Positions 54,848 through 63,169 of a DNA stretch of 64,000 nucleotides are shown here, piece after piece. Each line of letters begins with the position of its first letter. Position 1 is the first letter of the stretch. Below the pieces are notes generated by a model. That model saw only the letters and a list, made by a program, of their open reading frames with translations. It was not told where the DNA came from and ran no database searches. The translations under genes were made by a program, and so were the position numbers. The stretch comes from AP-15 sp963777435 (lineage in GTDB: Bacteria; Pseudomonadota; Alphaproteobacteria; ATCC43930; CGMCC-115725), in NCBI GenBank assembly GCA_963777435.1, contig CAVZQT010000003.1:806001-870000 (forward strand), in the 5' to 3' direction.

Positions 54848-55270
54848 ATGGCCAAATTGCGCCACATCGCCATTGCCGCCAAAGACCCCGACGCGATGGC
54901 GGATTTCTATGTCAAGGCGTTCGACTTCAAGATCGTCCGCTCGAATGACGGGCCGCTCGCCTATGGCCACCATCTGAGCGACGGCACGATCGATCTAGCG
55001 ATCCTGCGGTTCAAGACCGACCAGCTCGGCCGCGGCATGGATTACACCGGGCTGCATCATTTTGGGATTCTGGTCGAGGACGTCGACGAGGCCGGCAAAA
55101 AGCTCGAGAGCCTCGGCGGCAAGCACTACATGGACCAGGCCGAGGCCGAGCGGATCGGTGGTTTCGAGGTCAAGTTTTATGGCCCCGAAGGGATCCTGTT
55201 CGATGTCGCCGAGCATCCCTGGACCGGCACCGAACCGCTCCCGGTAAAACAAGCCGAAGCGGCCGAATAG
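54848..55270 (+). CDS. VOC family protein, tandem copy B
   Basis: 140 residues. KLRHIAIAAKDPDAMADFYVKAFDF and HHFGILVEDVDEAGKKLESLG closely match copy A; FYGPEGILFDVAEHPW matches FYGPERVLFDIAEHGW. RBS AGAGGAAG lies 5 bases ahead. The two copies may form a heteromer or have split substrates. Confidence 0.88.
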   Translation: MAKLRHIAIAAKDPDAMADFYVKAFDFKIVRSNDGPLAYGHHLSDGTIDLAILRFKTDQLGRGMDYTGLHHFGILVEDVDEAGKKLESLGGKHYMDQAEAERIGGFEVKFYGPEGILFDVAEHPWTGTEPLPVKQAEAAE

Positions 55271-55284
55271 CTCCAACGCAGCGA

Positions 55285-55304
55285 GCGGGCGTCCAGACGC
55301 CCGC
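55285..55304. terminator. perfect 8-bp stem hairpin after the VOC pair
   Basis: GCGGGCGT (55285-55292) and ACGCCCGC (55297-55304) form a perfect stem around a CCAG loop, 15 bases after the VOC copy B stop. There is no U-tract, so it may end transcription only weakly or stabilise the 3' end. Confidence 0.4.
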
Positions 55305-55462
55305 GACCGGCGTATTGCGGTTCGCGCCGAACCAACAAGGCTGGATCAAAACTCGCGACACCCCACATCTAAGTGCGATCGGATCGCTGCTCGCCGCCTG
55401 CCGGCTTATCTGCGGCGTGCAGGGCGAGAGGCGGAAAAGCCGCTTTCGCGGGGTGTCCTTAA

Positions 55463-56866
55463 ATGAGCGCTGACAATCAGTTTGCGACGCTGCGGCAGGC
55501 GGCTGATCCTGCTGCGGCGGCTGCGATCGAGACTTTGGTCCGTGACGCGCCCGACCGTCAGCTCAGCCGCATAAATGTACTCGATTTCGCCGGCAAGGCG
55601 GGTATCGACGAAGAGCGCGCGATCGCGGCTTTCTTGCATGCCGCCCGCCTCGGCCTTTTCGAATTGTCGTGGAACGTGCTGTGCCCGAGTTGTAGCGGCG
55701 TGCTCGAAGCGGCCCCGACCCTAAAGAATGTCGATCGCCAGGAATATCACTGCGCCTGGTGCGCGGCGGATTACGAACCGACCCTCGACGAAATCGTCGA
55801 AGTCACTTTCACGGTCAGCCGTCGGGTGCGGAAGATTAAGGCGCACGACCCCGAAGAGCTGTCTTATGGCGAGTACTTCCGGCAGGTCTTTTGGAGTTCG
55901 GGCATCGATCTGCCCGACAATCTCGACCACGTAATCGAGGAGATCACGCTCGAGACGATGGAACTGCCGCCGGGCGATAAGGCACTGTTGTCTCTGCAAT
56001 TGCCGGCCGAGTTCGTGATCCTGCTCGATCCGGTCACTCACACCAGCCAGTTCATCGATGTAAAGGGCGAACCGACACGCGAGCGCCAGAGCCTCTCTTT
56101 GGTTTTCGACAAGCTGCGGGCGCCGGTACAGCGGATCGAGCTTCACCCCGGGCCATTGCGGCTGTCGCTCGAAAATCGCACTGACGCGCGCGTCTTGCCG
56201 GGATTATGGCTGGCTAACGCACAGCTCGAGGAATTGCTGCACCGGCGGCGCCCGTTTCTGACCGCGAAAAGGCTGCTGACGAACCAGGTTTTCCGCGACA
56301 TCTACGGCACCGACACGATCGACCTCAACCAGCGGCTCAAGATCACAAGCTTGACCTTTCTGTTTACCGATCTGAAGGGCTCGACCGAGCTTTACGAGCG
56401 GGTTGGCGACCTCGTCGCCTTCGATTTGGTTCGCGCGCATTTCCGGGTGCTGAACGAGATTGTCGCAACCGAGGCGGGCGCAGTGGTCAAGACGATCGGT
56501 GACGCCGTCATGGCAACTTTCGCGACTCCCGACCGGGCGATCGCCGCTGCCTTGCGCATGCGCGAGGCGATGCGGGATCTTAACGATGGCCATCGAGGAC
56601 AGGACCTGCTGCTGAAAATCGGCATCCATGAGGGGCCGTGTCTGGCAGTTGTGTTGAACGACCGCCAGGATTATTTCGGGCAGACGGTCAACATCGCGGC
56701 GCGCGTTCAGGCTTTAGCCGACGAGCGCTCAATTCTGGCGACCCGGCCGGTCGTCGCCTACCCGCAAGTGTCGAGCCTGTTGCAGACCCGCGGTCTCGAA
56801 CCTGTCGCGCAAAACCGCGCGCTGCGCGGCATCGCCGATGAAGTAGCGGTCTACGAGATCGCGTAA
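55463..56866 (+). CDS. DUF5939 class III adenylate cyclase
   Basis: 467 residues. The N-terminal DUF5939-type region starts after an Ala-rich helix and contains a four-Cys zinc ribbon (CPSC near residue 75, CAWC near residue 99). The C-terminal cyclase domain starts LTFLFTDLKGSTELYERVGD. Metal Asp residues lie in FTDLKGST and KTIGDAVMATF; Lys of KTIGD and Asp of QDYFG are the adenine-specifying residues; NIAARVQ carries the transition-state Asn and Arg. It should make cAMP. No TM helix, so cytosolic. Neighbours give no signal context. Confidence 0.9.
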   Translation: MSADNQFATLRQAADPAAAAAIETLVRDAPDRQLSRINVLDFAGKAGIDEERAIAAFLHAARLGLFELSWNVLCPSCSGVLEAAPTLKNVDRQEYHCAWCAADYEPTLDEIVEVTFTVSRRVRKIKAHDPEELSYGEYFRQVFWSSGIDLPDNLDHVIEEITLETMELPPGDKALLSLQLPAEFVILLDPVTHTSQFIDVKGEPTRERQSLSLVFDKLRAPVQRIELHPGPLRLSLENRTDARVLPGLWLANAQLEELLHRRRPFLTAKRLLTNQVFRDIYGTDTIDLNQRLKITSLTFLFTDLKGSTELYERVGDLVAFDLVRAHFRVLNEIVATEAGAVVKTIGDAVMATFATPDRAIAAALRMREAMRDLNDGHRGQDLLLKIGIHEGPCLAVVLNDRQDYFGQTVNIAARVQALADERSILATRPVVAYPQVSSLLQTRGLEPVAQNRALRGIADEVAVYEIA

Positions 56867-56909
56867 AGGGTGCTACTGCGAACAGCGGACCCCGGCGGTG
56901 GCGGTTGAG

Positions 56910-58286
56910 CTACGCCGCTGATATTGCCGATCCCGGCGCGCTGATCCGTCCCGCTTCGATCGCCTTCAGGAAAGCGCGCCAGTCGCGCTCGGTCTGGTCG
57001 GCATAGGCTGTGGCGAATTCTGCGATCGCTTTGTCGAAATCATTGCCCTCGCCGATATAGGCTGAGATCGCGACCGCGTCGCCGGCCCGGGCATGAGCGC
57101 GCGCCAGCGTGCGGCCGCATAGGGCCGCATAAAATGGCAAAGCGGCTTCGAGTCGGGCGCCGACATTCGCCAGCCGCGAATCCTTCAGCCGTCGCACATA
57201 AAAGGATCGACCCTCGACTGGAGTTTCGGTCCAGCCGAGAAAGACATCGGTCGCAGCCTGCAGCATGCGTTGGCCGACCACCACGCGCTGACCGTGATTG
57301 CCGTATTCGGATACGCCGGCATAAGGCGCCAGTACCGATTCCTGCGCTTCCTTGATCTGCAGCAGCAGCGGCGCACCATCGTCGGACATCAACAAGCCGA
57401 TGGCGCAGAATGTGCCGACGCTGCCGACGCCGACGACCTTGAACGCGACGTCGCGCAAATGGTAGCGCGCAACCAGAATTCGCCGGTCCTCCTGCAACGA
57501 CTTGGCATAAGAGGCGAATGCCTCTTTCGCGTGCAGCTCGTGACGGCTTAGATGGTGCACTAGCGGCGGCTTTTCCTTTATCCGCGGGGTGTCGCCATGT
57601 TGCTCGATAAGGCCGAAATGCTCGTTGGCGCCCTTTAGAATAGCGGCGAGCCGTTTTTCCAGATTCCGCCGGATCTTGTCCGAATCGACATCGGCAATGG
57701 CGCCCGCGAGATCGATGTGGGTGCTCCAGGCGTCGAGCGGCGGCATCCGAGCCAACCGCGCCATATTCCGGCGATAGTCGCGGGCGGCGAGACGAGCGAG
57801 ATGGCGACAATCGGGCTCGGGCATGCGCGCGACCCGGCCGGAGACAGCGAGGCTCGCCGCAAGCCGCTTGACATCCCATTCGAACGGCGCCGGCAACGTC
57901 TCATCGAAATCGTTGACGTCAAAGACCGGCTTGCCTTCGGGGGAAGCATACGCGCCGAAATTGGCGAGATGGCAGTCGCCGCACGACTGAACCCGCAAAC
58001 CGGTCGCCGGCATCGAACCGAGATCAGCTGCCATCACTGCTGCCGCCCCGCGCAAAAATGCGAAAGGGTCGGTCTTCATCCGCGCGTAACGGACTGGCAA
58101 TAATTCGGCGATGCGGGTCTTGCCCTGCTCGATCAGGATGTCGATCGGATCGCGCCGATTGGAGGCGGGCTGCCACTTGGCTAGCGTCTCCAGTGACACC
58201 TCTTGACGACCCGCGAGGCCGGCCTCGCGGCGCTGTTCGAGCTTTGCCGAAGGCGGCTTGCGCTCGGTTTTGTCTGCTCCATCCAT
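56910..58286 (-). CDS. DUF2252 family protein
   Basis: 458 residues. RMKTDPFAFLRGAAAVMAADL and the hallmark CGDCHLANFG with FDVNDFDET place it in DUF2252, a kinase-like-fold family of unknown function. The C-terminal half (GVGSVGTFCAIGLLMSDD, later ALCGRTLARAHARAGDA) is typical. Likely cytosolic and monocistronic, upstream of the DUF2125 gene's 3' side. Confidence 0.88.
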   Translation of the reverse strand: MDGADKTERKPPSAKLEQRREAGLAGRQEVSLETLAKWQPASNRRDPIDILIEQGKTRIAELLPVRYARMKTDPFAFLRGAAAVMAADLGSMPATGLRVQSCGDCHLANFGAYASPEGKPVFDVNDFDETLPAPFEWDVKRLAASLAVSGRVARMPEPDCRHLARLAARDYRRNMARLARMPPLDAWSTHIDLAGAIADVDSDKIRRNLEKRLAAILKGANEHFGLIEQHGDTPRIKEKPPLVHHLSRHELHAKEAFASYAKSLQEDRRILVARYHLRDVAFKVVGVGSVGTFCAIGLLMSDDGAPLLLQIKEAQESVLAPYAGVSEYGNHGQRVVVGQRMLQAATDVFLGWTETPVEGRSFYVRRLKDSRLANVGARLEAALPFYAALCGRTLARAHARAGDAVAISAYIGEGNDFDKAIAEFATAYADQTERDWRAFLKAIEAGRISAPGSAISAA

Positions 58287-58327
58287 CGCCTGAACTCCGT
58301 AAGAGCCTGATGAAGCCTGCGAAACCT

Positions 58328-59356
58328 CTACTCCCAGTTGATCTGCGGTGCGGAGCCCAGCCGTGCCGGTCCGAGATAGATTTTGCCGTTTTGGATTGTG
58401 AACGGCGCGGTGATCTGCGGTTTGCCGTCAGGTCCGGGCTTCGCCAGCGAGGTCAGCGCGATTTGGACTATCGCGGCTTGCTCGGGGGTCATTCGGTTGG
58501 CAGCGACCAACGCGTTCAAAATCGCACCAAAGCCTTCGACACCGCTGGAAAACGCGGCGATCGGCTGCAATTTGCGGTCGAGGGAAAGCGTTCCGTTGGC
58601 CGAAATTCCAAGATCGCCCCATTGCAGGTGCAAGCTGTCCACCTCGACCGTACCGCCGGCGTCGCGCCAAGCGGCGACCGCTTGGGCCAACGGTCCGCCC
58701 GGCAAAGCGCCTTTGACGGTGACGCCCATCGCCAACTCGTCGATCGTCTTGGCAAACTCCGGCGGTGGCGCCGATACCCCGACCTGCCGAACGGAAAGCG
58801 CCAACCCAAAGCTTGGATCGGTGTCTTTCTCGGCTGGCTTTGGCGGCAGCATGATCCAAGCGTCAGCCGATCCGATCGGGACGGCGGCGGCGGCCTCTGC
58901 GGCGATGTCCTTTGCCCCTATCCACAACCAGGCGGCGCCCTGTGAGCCGACTGCGACCGTTCCATCGGCCGACTTGACCGAGAGCCTTAGCTCCGGTCGG
59001 CCGCCGGCCGCGGCGAGATTGGCCGCGAAGCCGTCGGGTGCTGAGAGGCGCCAATTGTGAAAATTCCACGGCCGCGCTGTGCCCGTCAATCGAGCAAGCC
59101 GCACTTCCGGCCCAGGATTCCAGGTATGATCACGCAACGCCGCCTCGGCGACCGCCACCCGGAATTCAAACGGGAAGCCGCTAACCTGCAAGTCGCGCCA
59201 CCCAGCATCGATCTTGTGCGCTTTCTCGGTTTGCTGCCATTCAACCAGACCGTCCTTGATCCGGCCGGCCACGTTCCACCAATAGGCGGTATAGGCGCCC
59301 GCCAGCACCAACAGGACGATCACGGCGGCGAGAGCGAAACGCGTCGAACGGCGCAT
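58328..59356 (-). CDS. DUF2125 family protein
   Basis: 342 residues. N-terminal TM helix (FALAAVIVLLVLAGAYTAYWW), then a periplasmic domain with GLVEWQQ and LQVSGFPFEFRVAVAEAALRD, the mark of DUF2125, a mainly alphaproteobacterial envelope family of unknown role. It ends with IYLGPARLG. It lies in a minus-strand group with DUF2252 and the CMD gene. Confidence 0.87.
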   Translation of the reverse strand: MRRSTRFALAAVIVLLVLAGAYTAYWWNVAGRIKDGLVEWQQTEKAHKIDAGWRDLQVSGFPFEFRVAVAEAALRDHTWNPGPEVRLARLTGTARPWNFHNWRLSAPDGFAANLAAAGGRPELRLSVKSADGTVAVGSQGAAWLWIGAKDIAAEAAAAVPIGSADAWIMLPPKPAEKDTDPSFGLALSVRQVGVSAPPPEFAKTIDELAMGVTVKGALPGGPLAQAVAAWRDAGGTVEVDSLHLQWGDLGISANGTLSLDRKLQPIAAFSSGVEGFGAILNALVAANRMTPEQAAIVQIALTSLAKPGPDGKPQITAPFTIQNGKIYLGPARLGSAPQINWE

Positions 59357-59417
59357 CGCGCCAGATATACCGGCAGGGCGGCGGAGCCGCCAGTCCGCCC
59401 TGCCGCAGATCCGTCGC

Positions 59418-59963
59418 TTAGACCTTCAGCACTTCGGCGCCGGGGGCGGCTTCCAATTCGCAGGCGTTCACGGTCATCGCCAACATGCTGTAATAGCCGA
59501 TCGCGGTCGTCAGCTGGATCAGGGCGTCATTGCCGAGCCGAGCCTGCAGCTTTTTAAAGGCGGTCTCGTCGACGCGGTGGCGGCGCAACAGCTGCCTGGT
59601 GAATTCGACGATTTCCGCGTCATCCGGCGAGATGCTGCGCGAATGATTCTCGCGGATCGCGGTGATCGTCTCTTCCGGAACCCCAAGGCGGCGGGCGCCG
59701 CCGGTTTGCGCGCCCCAGACATAGACTGCCTCGAATTCGCGGGCGACGGTCATCGCCGCCAACACCCGCACGCGCATGTCGAGCGATCCCTCGAAGCGGA
59801 CATAGGCTCCGAGATCGGCAAGGCGGCCGGCCACCTCTGGGGAATGCAGAAACATCGTAAACGGGCCCTGAACCGCACCCCGGCTCGCGACGATGCTGTC
59901 GAAGACCGCGCGGTGCTGGGCCGGGACCTGGTCCTTGCTGGTGATCGGGGAAAGCCGTGCCAT
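59418..59963 (-). CDS. carboxymuconolactone decarboxylase-family protein
   Basis: 181 residues. The CMD/AhpD helix region is RVLAAMTVAREFEAVYVWGAQTGGARRLGV with later HRVDETAFKKLQARLG. No CxxC is present, so AhpD peroxidase activity is not supported. A second CMD gene lies at 33785. Divergent from nadA; 252 bp between starts holds the nadA control region. Confidence 0.83.
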   Translation of the reverse strand: MARLSPITSKDQVPAQHRAVFDSIVASRGAVQGPFTMFLHSPEVAGRLADLGAYVRFEGSLDMRVRVLAAMTVAREFEAVYVWGAQTGGARRLGVPEETITAIRENHSRSISPDDAEIVEFTRQLLRRHRVDETAFKKLQARLGNDALIQLTTAIGYYSMLAMTVNACELEAAPGAEVLKV

Positions 59964-60100
59964 GGTGTCTCCTTGCGCATTTGAGCGTTGGGTTGTTGTG
60001 CCGACGGGCGACCGATCGATTCAATAGCGCACTCGTTCGGCAAATGCATTTTCGGCGGAGCCGGGTGGCGCCGAGCGAGTAGTTGTCGGGCAATCGGATC

Positions 60101-60128
60101 TTGACAGTTCGATTACGGTACTTATCCT
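60101..60128 (+). promoter_or_regulatory. candidate nadA promoter
   Basis: TTGACA at 60101-60106 is a perfect -35. TATCCT at 60123-60128, 16 bases on, is a 4/6 -10. The start point would be near 60135, about 80 bases before the nadA GTG. Operator-like site 1 (60124-60140) covers the -10 and start point, as expected for a repressor site. Confidence 0.5.
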
Positions 60129-60140
60129 CATATTCAGCAT
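60124..60140. promoter_or_regulatory. operator-like site 1 upstream of nadA (degenerate copy)
   Basis: ATCCTCATATTCAGCAT matches 13 of 17 positions of site 2 (60187-60203). It overlaps the candidate -10. The centres of the two sites are 63 bp apart, six helical turns, so both face the same side of the DNA. Confidence 0.5.
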
Positions 60141-60148
60141 AACCGATT

Positions 60149-60173
60149 AGCCGGGCCCCCGCGCCCGGCTTTT
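60149..60173 (+). terminator. leader hairpin with short U-run before nadA
   Basis: AGCCGGGC (60149-60156) pairs perfectly with GCCCGGCT (60163-60170) around a CCCCGC loop, followed by TTT (T4 counting the stem T). It lies in the transcribed leader between the two operator-like sites. It could be a weak terminator or attenuator, or just a leader structure. Confidence 0.45.
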
Positions 60174-60186
60174 CCGGAACCATTAA

Positions 60187-60203
60187 ATGCTCATTATGAG
60201 CAT
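60187..60203. promoter_or_regulatory. operator-like site 2: perfect 8+1+8 palindrome before nadA
   Basis: ATGCTCAT-T-ATGAGCAT, a perfect inverted repeat, ends 12 bases before the nadA start and just overlaps the RBS. NAD synthesis genes of alphaproteobacteria are known to be under NadQ- or NrtR-type repressors; I cannot confirm from memory that this is their exact operator. No regulator gene is in the window. Confidence 0.6.
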
Positions 60204-60215
60204 AAGGAGAAAGAC

Positions 60216-61217
60216 GTGCTGGAGACCGCCGCCCAAAGCCCCGACACCCGCTCCTGCCGTTACCCGAAATCTATGCGCGTGTGGAGCGGCACGTTCCGCC
60301 GCTTCGAGTGGCCGGTCATGGCCGGCGACATCGGCGAAATCCTGCGGCTCAAGCGGGAGCGCAACGCCGTCGTGCTCGCGCACAACTATCAGACGCCCGA
60401 GATTTTTCACACCGTGGCCGACATCGTCGGCGACAGCCTGGCATTGGCGCGTGAGGCGGCGCGCACCGATGCCGATGTGATCGTCCTGGCCGGCGTTCAT
60501 TTCATGGCTGAGACCGCGAAACTGCTGAACCCCGAAAAGACGGTGCTGATCCCGGATCTCAGGGCCGGCTGCTCGCTCGCCGCTTCGATCACCGCCGCCG
60601 ATATCCGGCTGATGCGCGAGCGCCATCCGGGCGTGCCGATCGTCAGCTATGTCAACACTTCGGCGGCGGTAAAGGCCGAATCCGACATCTGCTGCACCTC
60701 GGGCAATGCCAAGAAGATCGTCGAGGGGCTCGGCGTGCCGCGCGTCATCATGCTTCCCGACGAATATCTCGCGCGCAACACCGCAGCGCAGACCAAGGTC
60801 GAGATCATCGCCTGGAAGGGCCATTGCGAGGTGCACGAGCGCTTTACCGCCGAGGATGTCAGGGGTATGCGCGACAGCTATCCCGGCGTCGTCGTGCTGG
60901 CGCATCCCGAATGCCCGCCCGAGGTCGTCGCCGAATGCGACTTCACCGGCTCGACCGCGGCAATGGCGGACTACGTCGGCAGGGAGCGCCCGGCGCGCGT
61001 CGTGTTGCTGACCGAATGCTCGATGAGCGACAATGTCGCGCTGCAATATCCCGATCTCGACTTTGTCCGGCCATGCAATTTGTGCCCGCATATGAAGCGG
61101 ATCACCTTACCCAAGATCCGGCATGCGCTTGAAACGATGACCCACGAGGTCACGGTCGACCCGGCGATCGCTGATCGCGCGCGTCAGGCGGTCGAACGCA
61201 TGCTGGCGTTCGGCTGA
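60216..61217 (+). CDS. nadA: quinolinate synthase
   Basis: 333 residues from GTG 60216 (AAGGAG 7 bases ahead). Condenses iminoaspartate with dihydroxyacetone phosphate to quinolinate for NAD. [4Fe-4S] cluster Cys are in DLRAGCSLA, AHPECPPEV and PCNLCPHMKR. VLAHNYQTPEIF, GVHFMAETAKLLNP and YVNTSAAVKAESD are conserved. It is followed 22 bp later by nadC. nadB, which would make iminoaspartate, is absent from this cluster; an aspartate dehydrogenase or distant nadB must serve. Confidence 0.97.
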   Translation: MLETAAQSPDTRSCRYPKSMRVWSGTFRRFEWPVMAGDIGEILRLKRERNAVVLAHNYQTPEIFHTVADIVGDSLALAREAARTDADVIVLAGVHFMAETAKLLNPEKTVLIPDLRAGCSLAASITAADIRLMRERHPGVPIVSYVNTSAAVKAESDICCTSGNAKKIVEGLGVPRVIMLPDEYLARNTAAQTKVEIIAWKGHCEVHERFTAEDVRGMRDSYPGVVVLAHPECPPEVVAECDFTGSTAAMADYVGRERPARVVLLTECSMSDNVALQYPDLDFVRPCNLCPHMKRITLPKIRHALETMTHEVTVDPAIADRARQAVERMLAFG

Positions 61218-61239
61218 GAGCCTTGCGAGGGCACCGGCG

Positions 61240-62083
61240 ATGGCGATGCGGCTGATCATCGAGCCGATCGTTCGCGCGGCGTTGCTGGAGGATCTGGGGC
61301 GCGCCGGCGATATCACCAGCGACGCGATCGTGCCGCGGGCGGCACAGGTCGAGGCGGTGATCGCAGCGCGCCAGCCGGGCGTCATCGCCGGGCTCGATGC
61401 TGCCCTGCTCGCCTTCGAATTGGTCGAGCCGGCGATTGCGCATCGAGCGCGTGCGCGAAGACGGCGCAAGGATCGTCGCGCGGCGACGTCGGTCGCGCGA
61501 TATCGCCGGGCCGGCGCGCGGCGTGCTCGCCGCCGAGCGGACGGCGCTGAACCTGTTGAGCCGAATGTCGGGCGTCGCCACCGCAACCCGCGCGCTGGCG
61601 GACGCGATCGAAGGCTCAAAGGCAAGGATCGTCTGCACCCGCAAGACCACGCCGGGACTGCGCACCTTGGAAAAGGAGGCGGTGCGGTTCGGCGGCGGCG
61701 CCAATCACCGCTTCGGCCTCGACGACGCGATGCTGATCAAGGACAACCACATCGCACTCGCGGGCGGCGTCAAGCCGGCGCTCGAACGCGCCCGCGCCCA
61801 TGCCGGGCATCTCGTCAAGATCGAGCTCGAAGTCGATACCCTCGATCAGCTGGCCCAGGCGCTCGAAGTCGGCGTCGATGCGGTATTGCTCGACAATATG
61901 AGCCCGGAGACATTGCGCCGGGCGGTCGCGATGGTCGACGGCCGCGCCGTGACCGAGGCCTCGGGCCGGATCAGCCCGGAAACCGTCGCCGCCGTCGCCG
62001 CCACCGGCGTCGATCTGATCTCCTCGGGCTGGATCACCCACAGCGCCCCAATCCTCGACATCGGCCTCGATATCGCGGGCTAG
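61240..62083 (+). CDS. nadC: quinolinate phosphoribosyltransferase, frameshifted
   Basis: Makes nicotinate mononucleotide from quinolinate and PRPP. The first frame (RAALLEDLGRAGDITSDAIVP) runs to about 61435 (ELVEPAI). The rest, IERVREDGARIV, then ERTALNLLSRMSGVATATR, KTTPGLRTLEKEAV, GGANHRFGLDDAMLIKDNH and ISSGWITHSAP, lies one frame over to 62083. One extra base near 61435 explains the split. Between 61490 and 61515 the local sequence RRRRSRDI replaces the expected GDVVARI and fits three further stray bases that cancel. All key Lys and His residues are intact, so a real gene with base errors is likeliest. Confidence 0.9.
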
Positions 62084-62093
62084 ATCCGGTCGT

Positions 62094-63063
62094 CTAAGTG
62101 GGAGGCGTGTCGGGCAAGTCGTCGCGACCCGAGGCTGGCTCGGTGCCATGGCGCGATAGTTGGTCGTCGAGCTTAGCGCCGAGCAAAACGACGACCATCG
62201 ACAGCCACATCCAGGTCATAAAGCCAAAGATTGCGCCGAGCGATCCGTACATCTTGTTGTAGCTGCCGAAATTGGCGACGTACCACGAGAACAGGGCTGA
62301 GACGCCGAGCCATACCAGAGCGGCGAGGGCAGCGCTCGCGAGCGTCCAGCGCCATTGCGGCGCGCCACGGCAGGGCGCGTATCGATAAGCGATAGCGAGC
62401 GCGCCAGCGACCAAGACAAACAAAAGTGGCCAACGGGCAATCTCCAGCAATATCGCCGTCAAGCTCGCGCTCGGGATATGGTTTAGCACTATCGGGATCG
62501 CGACAATAATTGCTATTGATATCAACCCCAGAATAATCGCGCCGGCGGTGAATAGAAGCGTCATGCGCATAAAACTTGAGCAGACTTCGACGTTCTTTCT
62601 CTTCGTAGGTAACGTTGAGCGCTTCGAAGAGCGCGGTCATTCCGGAATTCGCAAACCACAATGCGATGGCCAAGCTGACGCCAAAACCGACGGTGAGAGT
62701 AGTTCCGTTCTGTTGGGCAAGGCGGGTCAGCTGATCGCGCAAGACCTCGACCGCGCCGCCCGGTGCTACACCCGACAAGGTATCGAGGTGCCCGGCAATG
62801 CTGCTCGGGTTGGCGAACAACCCATAGATCGAAACGAGCGCGCTTATGCCCGGGAACAGCGCAAGGATCGTGTAGAAGGTAACACCCGCCGCCACCAAGA
62901 GGATGCGATCTTCGGAGATTCCCTTGAAGATGGCGACAAGGATCCGTCGCCAGCTGCGCGACGGACGCGCGCCCGCAAGCTTCTCCCCATATTCAAACCA
63001 GCCACCGCCTGTCATCGGCCGACGCGCCGCGGTGGGTTCGATCTCTCGGATTCGTTGATCCAT
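62094..63063 (-). CDS. YihY/UPF0761-family inner-membrane protein, frameshifted
   Basis: About 322 residues, six TM helices, from the ATG at 63063. The first frame has GISEDRILLVAAGVTFYTILALFPGISALVS (the family's first TM) and ALWFANSGMTALFEALN. After RRSLLKF near 62573 the frame changes; the rest (MRMTLLFTAGAIILGL, later GSYNKMYGSLGAIFGFMTWMWLS) runs to 62094. The break is at the A4 run 62571-62574 (T4 on the coding strand); one T removed joins it. Once called ribonuclease BN, the family is now thought to be a membrane protein of unknown role. Confidence 0.87.
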
Positions 63064-63169
63064 TGCCGCTTCCCGTAATCGCCGCATGCCACTCAATTCC
63101 GTCGGCGGCCTCGGGCACGATAACCAAGAAACCGCGGGCCGGGCGGTCAGGTTCCGGGAGGTAAAACGG

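Noticed and set aside
60141..60215. An NAD-sensing riboswitch before nadA
   Set aside because: Only one simple hairpin is visible; I could not support the tandem aptamer layout of the known nadA motif RNA.
60183..61091. 302-residue minus-strand open frame opposite nadA
   Set aside because: Shadow of a clear nadA; no family motif and repetitive Asp/His/Arg composition.
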